The notes under the pieces: generated by a model
What the model was told of the DNA's origin: nothing
The model's input: only the letters and a program-made list of their open reading frames with translations
Database searches by the model: none
Assembly (NCBI RefSeq): GCF_003054445.1
Contig: NC_042507.1
Coordinates: 868,001 to 932,000 of the forward strand
From: Pichia kudriavzevii
Taxonomy: Eukaryota > Ascomycota > Pichiomycetes > Pichiales > Pichiaceae
Direction: 5' to 3'
Length of the DNA stretch: 64,000 bases
Translations under genes and position numbers: made by a program
In this document: in pieces, positions 38,777 through 46,910 of the stretch
Numbering within the stretch: position 1 is the stretch's first letter
Layout of the letters: each line of letters begins with the position of its first letter

Positions 38777-38846
38777 ATGTAGGTTATACGGATACCTACG
38801 AATTTTATTTTGATATGTACCTCCCTAATTATCTCTATTAGGAGGT
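38777..38846 (+). promoter_or_regulatory. Upstream ORFs and hairpin in FTHFS leader
   Basis: ATGTAG at 38777-38782 is a start-stop element. A second upstream ORF at 38815-38841 encodes MYLPNYLY. An inverted repeat pairs 38819-38829 with 38837-38846 (10 bp with one bulged C, 7-base loop) and overlaps that ORF and its stop. Position in the transcript is inferred. Confidence 0.5.
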
Positions 38847-38909
38847 TCCTTCATCTTTATTTTCCCCTCTACATTTTTCGTTGGTGTCCACATAGTCAAA
38901 CAACATATA

Positions 38910-40874
38910 ATGTCCCAATTCAAGAGATTAAAGCTCGATTTAGTAAAGCCAGTTCCATCTGACTATGAGATTTCTCGTAACCAAGTTCCAAAGCACATTT
39001 CTGATGTTGCAACGGAATCGGGTATTACCAGCGACGAGCTTGAACCTTACGGATCGTACAAGGCGAAGGTCAAGCTTGATGTTTTGGACAGATTACAAGA
39101 TAGAAAGAACGGTAAATATGTTCTTGTTGCAGGTATTACCCCCACTCCATTAGGTGAAGGTAAATCCACCACCACTGTTGGTCTAGCTCAAGCAATTGGC
39201 GCAACATTAGGTAAGACCTGTTTTGCCAACGTTAGACAACCTTCAATGGGTCCAACTTTTGGTGTCAAAGGTGGTGCAGCCGGTGGAGGCTATTCACAAG
39301 TCATTCCAATGGACGAGTTCAATATGCATATCACTGGTGATATCCATGCTGTTGGTATGGCCAACAATTTAGTTGCTGCTGCTTTGGATACGAGAATGTT
39401 CCATGAGGCAACCCAATCTGATGCGGGTCTATTCAAGAGATTATGTCCAGTGAAGAAGGACGGCTCAAGAGATATCCCAATTGGTTTAACCTACAGAATC
39501 AAGAAGCTGGGTCTTGATATTAACAAGATCAACGATTGGACCCCAGAGGAAGTTTCCAAGTTTGTCAGGTTGGATGTTGATCCAAAGACAATCACATGGA
39601 AGAGAGTCTTAGATTTGAACGATAGATCATTAAGAGGTATCACCATCAACGAAGCTCCAACTGAAAAGGGTTTGATCCGTAAAACTGGATTTGATATTAC
39701 TGTTGCAAGTGAAATCATGGCCATCTTGGCTTTATGTACCTCGTTGAAGGACATGAGGGAACGTTTTGGTAGGATTGTTGTTGCTTCCTCTAAAGCAGGC
39801 GAACCAATCACCTGTGAGGATTTGGGTGTTGCAGGTGCATTAACTGCCATCATGAAGGATGCAATCAAACCAAACTTGATGCAAACTTTAGAAGGTACTC
39901 CAGTTTTCGTCCACGCAGGTCCATTTGCTAATATTTCTATTGGCGCATCCTCTGTTTTGGCTGATAAGATTGCATTGAAATTAGCAGGTACCCCAACTTC
40001 TTACACCGAAGAACAAGTGAAGCAGGAGGAAGGTTACGTCATCACCGAAGCCGGTTTTGATTTCACCATGGGCGGTGAGAGATTCCTTAACATCAAGTGC
40101 CGTACATCTGGATTGAAGCCAGACGTTATTGTGATTGTTGCAACTGTAAGAGCATTGAAGGTTCACGGTGGAGGAGCGGAAGTTAAACCAGGTGTTCCAT
40201 TGCCATTTGAATACACCAGTGAAAACGTTGAAATGTTGACCAAGGGTTGTGCTAATTTACAGAAACACATTCAAAATGCCAAACAATATGGCGTTGATGT
40301 GATTGTTGCAATCAACAAAATGTCTTCTGATACTGATGCTGAACATGAGGCCATCAAGAAGGCTTCATTAGAGGCAGGTGCAACCGATGCAATTGTTTCC
40401 AACCACTGGGAAGAAGGTGGTGAGGGTGCCAAGAATCTGGCTGAAGGTGTCATCAAGTGTGCACAGAGGGAATACGAATCTCAAAAGGAGATGGAAAATG
40501 AGTTCAACTTCCTCTACAGTTTGGACGGCACAATCGAAGAACGTATCGAGAAAATTGCAAAGGAAATGTACGGTGCAGGATCAGTTTCATTCTCTGATGT
40601 TGCGAAGGAGAAAATTGCAGAGTACACAAGTCAAGGTTTTGATAAACTTCCAATCTGTATTGCCAAGACCCAATATTCTTTCTCCCATGATGCAAAGTTA
40701 AAGGGTGTTCCAACTGGATTTGAGTTCCCAATCAAGGATATCAAGGCAAGTATTGGTGCTGGTTACTTGTATGCTTTGGCTGACAACATCATGACTATTC
40801 CAGGTTTGGCTACCAAATGTGGTTTCATGAATGTCGAGGTCAACGAAAAGGGTGAAATTGAAGGTCTATTTTAA
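38910..40874 (+). CDS. Monofunctional formate-tetrahydrofolate ligase
   Basis: 654 residues covering one complete formate-THF ligase domain. The start is typical (LKLDLVKPVPSDYEISRNQ), the ATP loop TPTPLGEGKSTTTVG begins at residue 77, and further family blocks follow (RQPSMGPTFGVKGGAAGGGYSQ, DIHAVGMANNLVAAALDTR, PTFVHAGPFANI-like PVFVHAGPFANISIG, EAGFDFTMGGERF). It matches the C-terminal two thirds of the trifunctional C1-THF synthases Ade3 and Mis1 (946 and 975 residues), including the eukaryote-type insertion near residues 200-245. The N-terminal dehydrogenase/cyclohydrolase domain of those enzymes is absent, and no trace of it lies in the 600 bp upstream. No mitochondrial presequence is apparent, so the enzyme is probably cytosolic. 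It makes 10-formyl-THF from formate, THF and ATP. Codon choice is strongly biased towards preferred codons. Confidence 0.93.
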   Translation: MSQFKRLKLDLVKPVPSDYEISRNQVPKHISDVATESGITSDELEPYGSYKAKVKLDVLDRLQDRKNGKYVLVAGITPTPLGEGKSTTTVGLAQAIGATLGKTCFANVRQPSMGPTFGVKGGAAGGGYSQVIPMDEFNMHITGDIHAVGMANNLVAAALDTRMFHEATQSDAGLFKRLCPVKKDGSRDIPIGLTYRIKKLGLDINKINDWTPEEVSKFVRLDVDPKTITWKRVLDLNDRSLRGITINEAPTEKGLIRKTGFDITVASEIMAILALCTSLKDMRERFGRIVVASSKAGEPITCEDLGVAGALTAIMKDAIKPNLMQTLEGTPVFVHAGPFANISIGASSVLADKIALKLAGTPTSYTEEQVKQEEGYVITEAGFDFTMGGERFLNIKCRTSGLKPDVIVIVATVRALKVHGGGAEVKPGVPLPFEYTSENVEMLTKGCANLQKHIQNAKQYGVDVIVAINKMSSDTDAEHEAIKKASLEAGATDAIVSNHWEEGGEGAKNLAEGVIKCAQREYESQKEMENEFNFLYSLDGTIEERIEKIAKEMYGAGSVSFSDVAKEKIAEYTSQGFDKLPICIAKTQYSFSHDAKLKGVPTGFEFPIKDIKASIGAGYLYALADNIMTIPGLATKCGFMNVEVNEKGEIEGLF

Positions 40875-41025
40875 AACCTAAGAGTATCTACCAAATGGAG
40901 ACAAGAAAAAAAGTTTGGTCTTTATACTTGTAAATTCCTATATATATATATATATATTTACATATATATAGCGTAAATTTGTGTTTGACTATACATCTAT
41001 ATTATAAGCATGCAAAACGAGTGTA

Positions 41026-42192
41026 CTAACAATTGGCTTGATCATTGTTTGAATTTGTGGAGTGGGAAGACCATTTTCTAGGATTGTTACTGTTTCCGTT
41101 GGCATTACCATTACCGTTACCAATACCACTGCTTGGTGAGGTGAAATTTCTGGAATTTCTGTTGTTGTTCCTCCTCGTGCTTGACGATCTCCCAAGGGTT
41201 GAATGTGATGTGTCTCTATTATTGTTATTAAGGTTAGCAAAGTCTGATTCGTTGAGGGACTTCCTGTAGGAGTTTCTCTTTCTACGGTCCTTCTTTGGGA
41301 CACTGATATTGCGTTTCTGGGCGTCGGGCAAATAAATGTTAGGTTGTGGGCTTTGAGGCTGGGGGGATTGAGTTGGTGTTGGAGACTGGGATGACGGCAA
41401 GTCGTTTAAAATGGACAAATCTCTCAGTTTATTCAACTGTTTCATTTTTTCACAGTCTGACATGTGACCAAGGGTTTGATTTTTGATTTTCAAAAGGACA
41501 TCTTCGTTTCTGTTTAGTTTTTTCAGGATTTCTTCACATTCTTGCATGACAATTCCCGTTGACTGGCCATGTTGTTTTGTAGACTCAGCCAACAACAGAA
41601 GCGAATCGTTTACCTTCTCGTATTTATAGGCGTACAGCTGCTCCAAACGTTTTGAGTTTTTCAGCAGCAAGTTATATGAGGAGTCTATTTCTGGTTGGGC
41701 AGCCTTAATTGTGGATAGGTTCTGTTCCAGAGTAGATGTTTGGTTTTTGATGAAGGCTGGTATTTGAGATTTCAAGTTACTGATGGACTCTGCTGTCTGT
41801 AGTTTGAACTCCGTAAAGGATGACGAGAGAGTATTGTACGAATGCGACAGCCTCTGGTTCTCAGCCATGAGTCTCTGCTTCTCGTTGTCGTAGTTGTTCA
41901 GCTTTGATTTAAGAGATTCCAATTGGAACGCATAGTTGTCGTTTTCTGAGGCAGTCTGGGTGAGTTGTTCTTCAAGATCGGCCACTCTCCTTTCCTTTCT
42001 CTTTAGAAGTGACTGTGCGATTTCCGCCTGGTGGTTGGCGTTGGAGAGCTGTTCGACCATATCTTCATTTCTCTTTGAGAGAATGGAATTTTTCTTGCGG
42101 CATTCGTTCAACGAGACTGTCGTTTCTTGGAGTTGGGCCTGTAGGGCGTCAATCTGCGAGTGGAGGGTATCTATGACCTTAGAAGTGGACAT
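41026..42192 (-). CDS. SHE3: She3-like mRNA transport adaptor (coiled-coil)
   Basis: 388 residues from the ATG at 42190-42192. The frame continues upstream to a GTG only. The start MSTSKVIDTLHSQIDALQAQL corresponds to the conserved SRVIESLHDQIDML of S. cerevisiae She3 (425 residues). Residues about 5-150 form a long coiled coil (REC/KKN/ISKRNEDMVEQL style heptads). The C-terminal third is basic and Ser/Asn-rich (KKDRRKRNSYRKSL, RRNNNRNSRN), suited to RNA or She2 contact. In the family She3 links the myosin Myo4 to She2-bound mRNAs for transport to the bud. The call rests on the N-terminal motif and overall layout. It could be a more general coiled-coil protein. Confidence 0.75.
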   Translation of the reverse strand: MSTSKVIDTLHSQIDALQAQLQETTVSLNECRKKNSILSKRNEDMVEQLSNANHQAEIAQSLLKRKERRVADLEEQLTQTASENDNYAFQLESLKSKLNNYDNEKQRLMAENQRLSHSYNTLSSSFTEFKLQTAESISNLKSQIPAFIKNQTSTLEQNLSTIKAAQPEIDSSYNLLLKNSKRLEQLYAYKYEKVNDSLLLLAESTKQHGQSTGIVMQECEEILKKLNRNEDVLLKIKNQTLGHMSDCEKMKQLNKLRDLSILNDLPSSQSPTPTQSPQPQSPQPNIYLPDAQKRNISVPKKDRRKRNSYRKSLNESDFANLNNNNRDTSHSTLGRSSSTRRNNNRNSRNFTSPSSGIGNGNGNANGNSNNPRKWSSHSTNSNNDQANC

Positions 42193-43396
42193 TGGGACTG
42201 AATAAAGAGAAGGGGTAATGGGAAAGACGTGGACAAGCGAGGGAGGAGCAATGAAAGGGTAGGTTGAGTTATTGTTTCCCGTTCTACTCACTCAAACAGA
42301 CACGGTATTTCAACGATATTTGAAACGGTTTTTTCGTCTTGATCTCATGTGGAAAGAGATGAAAAATGGCAATTTCCACAAACCGAGCGAAGAAAGAGGT
42401 AAAAAAAAACAAGCTGTAAGAAAATCAACAACCCGAGGAGCACACGCGGAATGTCTGTTCTGCAAGGAGATCTCGGAAGAGCAGTGTGGTTGAGGGGAGT
42501 GTGGTTGAGGGGAACATGTGTTGTAGTTGTTGGTTACGGCGTAAGATTCAAGTACGAATATAAAGGAGGACAAGGAAAAGAAGAAGTTTAAACTGTCTAG
42601 TGCAATCCTATGCTTAATTGGAGCAAAGGAGGGAAGCAAATACTGCAGATACGAGGAACACGGGAGAAGCAATCTGCAGCTGTTCTCCAAGTGTACTTCG
42701 AAAAAGTCCTTCTTCTTGGGGCTGGCGTACCGATTAGGTTGGAATCCGTGGTGTAAGCAGTGTCTCTTTGAATCTAGCGATGAAGATAGAGACGCATTTG
42801 ACCTTGAATAAGTGTAGTACATGTACTCTGGCTCCGCTTACACGCTACAATACACCTAGTGTCCGGCCATTTTTGTCATTACCGTGAACAACACTACAAC
42901 CGAGCAGTTGTTACAAGGGATAAGGAAATGTAGACGGAAAGCCACAGGATACAGTCCAGCTACAGGATACAGTCCAGCTACAGGATACAGTCCAGCCACA
43001 TGATACAGTCCAGCTACAGGACACGAGCTGATTTGGGTTTGAATATGTTATCTATTCTCCCTTTATGCCATCTGACTGGCGTTGTCAGAGGGGACTATAC
43101 AAAGTCGTAGAGCCAGCCACATGGAGAATATCCAAAGGAGTGTTTCTCTTCCATTGAGTGAGCAGTACAAGGAGAAAGCAGTAGAGAAGGAAACTGTAAA
43201 ATACATCAAAAGAGAAAGAAAGACAAAAGAGAAAGAAAGACAAAAGACAACAAGTTTCGTAACTAGGAAGGACTGCCACCAAATGGTTCATACCTGTTCA
43301 AGGCCTTCCCTGCCCCTTCACTACTGCACCTACTGGATCCCTTCCATCGTTGTTCCGGTCCTCGATTTTTAAGGACACGGTGCTAGGAGAGGCTTG
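42193..43396. other. 1.2-kb gap between SHE3 and GST-like gene
   Basis: This gap contains the SHE3 promoter (near 42193) and the 3' region of the minus-strand GST-like gene. It carries a 15-bp GTGTGGTTGAGGGGA tandem duplication (about 42484-42511), the 18-bp minisatellite listed separately, and a 17-bp AGAGAAAGAAAGACAAA duplication (about 43210-43245). A 170-residue minus-strand open frame (42310-42822) has no recognisable features. Confidence 0.4.
42948..43019 (+). repeat. 18-bp minisatellite, four copies
   Basis: Four tandem copies of GATACAGTCCAGCTACAG. The third copy differs at two positions. Partial matches extend on both sides. It lies in an intergenic region with no obvious coding sense. 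Confidence 0.9.
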
Positions 43397-44020
43397 TTAT
43401 GTGGCATATTCAAAGGAGTCAAAAAAATACGAGAGGTACGGCGACGCCACAACCGTCTTAAACCATCTCATTAATACGGGATGATCCTGTCTCCATTGAG
43501 AGTCCAAGAGTAATCCAAAGGGTCTGTAGAAACACGTTGCAACAAACAAATCTGCCAATGTTATTCTTTCGCCAACGAGGAAAGTCTTATAGATGAGCCT
43601 CTCCTCTAGTTCCTGCACGTGAATGTTGATTTGCGCGACTGCATCATCGACGAGTCGTTTATTGTAGGGACAACTGGAACGTCCAAGGATATTATCGGCT
43701 GCCACAGTAACGGGTCTCATAAACTCCGTTGTCCCCCACGATAGGTACTTAAGGACAAGTGCCTTAGAGCGTATATCGGAACCCAACAGCGGGGAAGATG
43801 GGTCATGCAGACTCACCAAGTAGAAGAGAACCGCAATAACCTCTTGTAGAAGAAGACCGTCTGCAGCAACTAGGGCGGGGACTTTACCGTTAGGGAAGTG
43901 TTCAATATGTCCAGGAAATCCCTTCTTAAGGACTTCAATGTCCAAGTGGAAAGAGCGGATGAGTCCAACGGCGAGTATGGTCCTAGTGTGAACTGTCCCA
44001 TAGAGAATACCTTGAGACAT
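43397..44020 (-). CDS. Stand-alone GST-like domain related to elongation factor 1B gamma
   Basis: 207 residues from the ATG at 44018-44020 (MSQGILYGTVHTRTILAVGLI). An in-frame ATG at 44101 would add 27 residues, but family members start at MSQG. It follows the N-terminal GST half of Tef3/Cam1 and Tef4 closely in layout: the MSQGxLY start, PNGKVPALVAADGLLLQE at the thioredoxin-fold proline, SCPYNKRLVDDAVAQINIHVQELEERL, then LVGERITLADLFVATCFYRPFG and HPVLMRWFKTVVASPYLS. The stop comes right after this domain, so the lysine-rich linker and EF1G C-terminal domain (about 200 residues in the normal protein) are missing. I see no remnant of them in the following 800 bp. It may be a functional GST-fold paralogue or a shortened duplicate. 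The frame itself is clean. Confidence 0.82.
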   Translation of the reverse strand: MSQGILYGTVHTRTILAVGLIRSFHLDIEVLKKGFPGHIEHFPNGKVPALVAADGLLLQEVIAVLFYLVSLHDPSSPLLGSDIRSKALVLKYLSWGTTEFMRPVTVAADNILGRSSCPYNKRLVDDAVAQINIHVQELEERLIYKTFLVGERITLADLFVATCFYRPFGLLLDSQWRQDHPVLMRWFKTVVASPYLSYFFDSFEYAT

Positions 44021-44224
44021 GTTTGGGTTAGATAACAACCAAATGAAGGGGAAGGGGAAGGGGATGAGAGAGTGTCGTTGGCAAGAAGCAACATTGAACA
44101 TTGGTCAATATAGTCCAGTCGAGTATGCCACGATACATTCCAATGCAATGGAGGGTACCAGGAGAGAACATCACGGAGATTGTCAGTCACGCCTCGCGGT
44201 TGCAAATGCTGGTGTTCATAGTAA

Positions 44225-44335
44225 GATGGACACCAATACCAACACTAGTAATAGCAACACTAGCAATAGCACTAGCAATAGCAATAGCAACACTAGCACT
44301 AGCACTAGCACTAGCACTACCACTAGAACTAGTAA
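44225..44335 (+). repeat. ACTAGC/AATAGC hexamer microsatellite
   Basis: A degenerate array of ACTAGC, AATAGC and AACACTAGC units. It encodes alternating Ser/Thr/Asn in all forward frames, which explains the several open frames seen over it. Confidence 0.8.
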
Positions 44336-44440
44336 CTGTACAAATGACACCCTCACAAATGGACAAGGCCAATGTTAGTCATTCTGGTCCCCCCATGCGG
44401 TGTTTATCTCTGCAGCCGCAGGCTTGGTGACCAATTGCAA

Positions 44441-44555
44441 GGGGGGGGACCCAAAATCACGAGAGCGCGCGCAGGGGGGGGGGCGCCATTGTCACGTTCC
44501 GGCGGCAACTGCACCTGTAGCGGTGCAGTTGCCACTAATGCATCTGCATGCATTA
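44441..44555. other. Two G-tracts followed by two adjacent perfect hairpins
   Basis: G8 at 44441-44448 and G10 at 44474-44483 are followed by a perfect 12-bp inverted repeat (GGCAACTGCACC ... GGTGCAGTTGCC, 44504-44533, 6-base loop). Two bases later comes a perfect 8-bp inverted repeat (TAATGCAT ... ATGCATTA, 44536-44555, 4-base loop). The function is unknown. Confidence 0.8.
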
Positions 44556-45223
44556 ATGCCAATGTTTATATGAATGCCACGCACTAAAATTCAAGCTTTC
44601 CTTCGCTGTGCATGCGCCGCAGACCTTTCTTCGCACTAAGGTTCCTTCGCCGACTGCCTAAAACAGCCACGTTTCACCTTTCAGAGACACGGCAAAATCC
44701 CTCTTTTGGTTCTCCCTATTCGCCACAGTCGAGTTACAGGATGAGGAGACACTGTTCACCCTCTGTGATCCCATTACCTAATACGGTATAGTACGGTATA
44801 TTGTGATGTAATGTAACGTTATTTTCTCTTTAATGTGTTCTCTGGCTCTGCAATGCATGTCATTTGTTCCTCTCATTTCCTGTAGAATGATCTCCTTCCC
44901 CTACAAGGAATTGCACAATTTGGGCCCTGGGTTTAGGTCATTCTTAGCCTCATTAACAATCGCTCTTTATTCACATACTCGGTTTCTATTCTCGTCCCAT
45001 CCCATCCCTTCCCATCCCCCCTTCTGCTCTCCCCTCAATCACTGCCAAACATACATTTCTTCCCCACAATCTCCCCACCGGACCTTGCCGCCTGTTTATC
45101 CGGGTGTTTATCCAGGCAGAGGTATATTATATCCGCCCTTCGTCCATGAACCTACCCATTTAAGAGGTTACTCTTTTCCCCTGTCGAAACCTTCCTTTCG
45201 ATATCGATTTCGTACATTGACCA

Positions 45224-46516
45224 ATGACACTGTCTTCAACGCTGAAGAAGTACATCCATCTCAATACCAGCACTGCCTCTAACACGTCTGCCTCTGACGC
45301 TTTGGACACTATAGGAGACACAGACACCACCCACACAGACACCACCCATACAGACACCACCCATACACCCATCAATACCCTCCACCTTCCCCTCCCTAAC
45401 GAAATACAACGCTTGCAACGCGCCAATCTTCCGTCAATGTCGTCTCCTATAGATATCTTTGAACGATCTGTCCAGCCAGCGGCACCATCACCCGATCAAG
45501 CACGAAATGCCGCATCTTCAACTCAAATGGCCGCATCATTCACTACTTCAAGCTTTAATACAAACACCCCCTCCCTTGTTGGATCCCCAATAACTTCTCC
45601 ACCATCACTGGCATCTCCCTCAAGATCCTCTTCCTCTCATATACTCAGTGAAAATTTCACCGCTCCAGTGTTGGACTCCACCGTCGAACTCATTAGTAAT
45701 AACTTATGGGACGACCTCGACGTTGTCCAAGTTCCTCATTCTCATCCAAAATTGAACTTGTTCAAAGCCTCAACTGATTTGCCCCTATCCAGATGCTCAT
45801 CTCCAAACACAAACCCAAATTCGAAAAGAAGACCTTCAAATGCAGCATCCATTGTACCTAATATTAATACAGCCATTGATGGTGTCAGTTTAGGTCACAT
45901 ACCCACTCGTTCTAATACCCGCTCAAAATCCATATCGTCAAAAGATTCCACATTGCATTTGGGACCCAACCAGTCAAGAAAATCCATTTCTTTCTACTCC
46001 TATTCTGATCTCTGCAATTACGAGAATTTGACAAAGTCCCTCTCAAACCTCTCCGATCAGGAAACCTCATTCATCTCCCAGATACCGCTAACAGCCTCCT
46101 TGAAACATATACCCTCATCGAGACGCTCTACAATTCATGGATCTCCAGAAGACTCCGATGCAAAAATCGACCAAGAACTGGGTCCAGACGATGGCGCATC
46201 TCAATATTCAAACCATTCAAACCATTCAAACCGTTCAAACCGTTCCCATTATACCGATAACGACACAGCGTCAGTCAAATCTTGGGTCCCAGAAAATCAT
46301 CAAATACACCCACCTCTGTCAATGTCTCGTTCTCGGCGCCAGTCTCTTGTAGACGAGCTGGCTAGCATCAGGAGCTGCACCACAAATAACTCCTACTTCG
46401 AAGATGAATTTCAAGACTTGACGGAACTAAACGATCCCCTTGTCAACGTCTGCTCTGCTAGCCAGTATATTGACTCCAGAACTCAGGAATTAAGAAAATG
46501 CTGCTCCGGAAACTGA
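45224..46516 (+). CDS. Ser/Thr-rich protein of unknown function
   Basis: 430 residues, not recognised. The sequence is Ser, Thr, Asn and Pro-rich and probably mostly disordered. Two short tandem repeats are encoded: DTTHT units (about residues 28-45, bases 45310-45370) and NHSN/NRSN units (about 330-345, bases 46208-46250). More conserved-looking islands are NLWDDLDVVQVPHSHPKLNLF (about 165-185), RKSISFYSYSDLCNYENL (about 255-273) and SRRQSLVDELASIRS (about 375-390), the last two resembling short kinase-substrate or docking motifs (RKSIS, RRQSL). No signal peptide or membrane segment is seen. NAM7 follows on the same strand. The islands make a real gene more likely than chance. Confidence 0.7.
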   Translation: MTLSSTLKKYIHLNTSTASNTSASDALDTIGDTDTTHTDTTHTDTTHTPINTLHLPLPNEIQRLQRANLPSMSSPIDIFERSVQPAAPSPDQARNAASSTQMAASFTTSSFNTNTPSLVGSPITSPPSLASPSRSSSSHILSENFTAPVLDSTVELISNNLWDDLDVVQVPHSHPKLNLFKASTDLPLSRCSSPNTNPNSKRRPSNAASIVPNINTAIDGVSLGHIPTRSNTRSKSISSKDSTLHLGPNQSRKSISFYSYSDLCNYENLTKSLSNLSDQETSFISQIPLTASLKHIPSSRRSTIHGSPEDSDAKIDQELGPDDGASQYSNHSNHSNRSNRSHYTDNDTASVKSWVPENHQIHPPLSMSRSRRQSLVDELASIRSCTTNNSYFEDEFQDLTELNDPLVNVCSASQYIDSRTQELRKCCSGN

Positions 46517-46910
46517 TTGGAGTCTTGGTCTACTTTGTCTCTATTCTTTGCTCACCTTTTATGGTTTTTGCTTCCCTTTTGACCTCCCATACTCACCATT
46601 CGTACTTGTATCTAACACACTGGTACTGTTCATTCTCTTCTTTGTATATCTCTATTTAATCGTCTTTTGGTTGCAAAAACAACTCCTACACACTTCAATA
46701 CTTAGTTCTTTACCCGATTCGGATATTTCGCATGTTTTTCCCCCTTTTTTGTCGACTCTTTTTTTTTTTTCACTTCCTCCAAAGTGGGAAGAAAAAGTCC
46801 TGTCTTTTTCTCTTTCACCTCCGTTGGTGTTTCTCCTTAACTTCACAGCCTCTTCGAGCCTGGTACCATTGGAAACTGAACCTCATCTCAAGGACAAACA
46901 GACACAGAAC
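46517..46910 (+). promoter_or_regulatory. NAM7 upstream region, pyrimidine-rich
   Basis: The NAM7 frame remains open upstream but has no ATG there and reads as Phe/Leu-rich noise. The stretch 46730-46830 is pyrimidine-rich, with a T10 run (about 46759-46769), as seen in many yeast leaders and promoters. Confidence 0.4.

Larger units (their letters stand above)
38310..38909. promoter_or_regulatory. FLX1-FTHFS divergent intergenic region
   Basis: 600 bp with an A-tract (about 38459-38474), a second A-tract (about 38593-38605), a polypurine GAGAAAA-type repeat (about 38695-38765), a start-stop ATG and a short upstream ORF overlapped by a hairpin (separate entries). It must hold promoters for both genes. 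Confidence 0.5.
44021..45223. promoter_or_regulatory. 1.2-kb divergent intergenic region, G-tracts and hairpins
   Basis: This gap separates two divergent starts (44020 minus, 45224 plus). It holds an ACTAGC-type microsatellite (about 44225-44335), G8 and G10 tracts, two perfect hairpins, and a C/T-rich leader (about 44990-45080) before the next gene. Overlapping open frames across the microsatellite encode Thr/Ser/Asn repeats and are not credible genes. Confidence 0.5.

Noticed and set aside
41021-41030. TACTAAC intron branch-point match
   Set aside because: It overlaps the stop codon of SHE3 and has no matching 5' splice site. All genes in the window read through without introns.
42310-42822. 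170-residue minus-strand open frame upstream of SHE3
   Set aside because: It has an ATG but no recognisable domain, mixed composition and partial overlap with the SHE3 promoter. I keep it as unproven.
43082-43372. 96-residue Lys/Glu-rich plus-strand frame
   Set aside because: It starts at a TTG and its middle is an AGAGAAAGAAAGACAAA duplication. There is no sign of a gene.
44019-44378. Thr/Ser/Asn repeat frames over the ACTAGC microsatellite
   Set aside because: All forward frames stay open because of the hexamer repeat, and no motif or conserved segment is visible.
46548-46910. 120-residue N-terminal extension of NAM7
   Set aside because: The extension has no ATG and is Phe/Leu-rich promoter sequence. 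The true start at 46911 gives a length matching the family.
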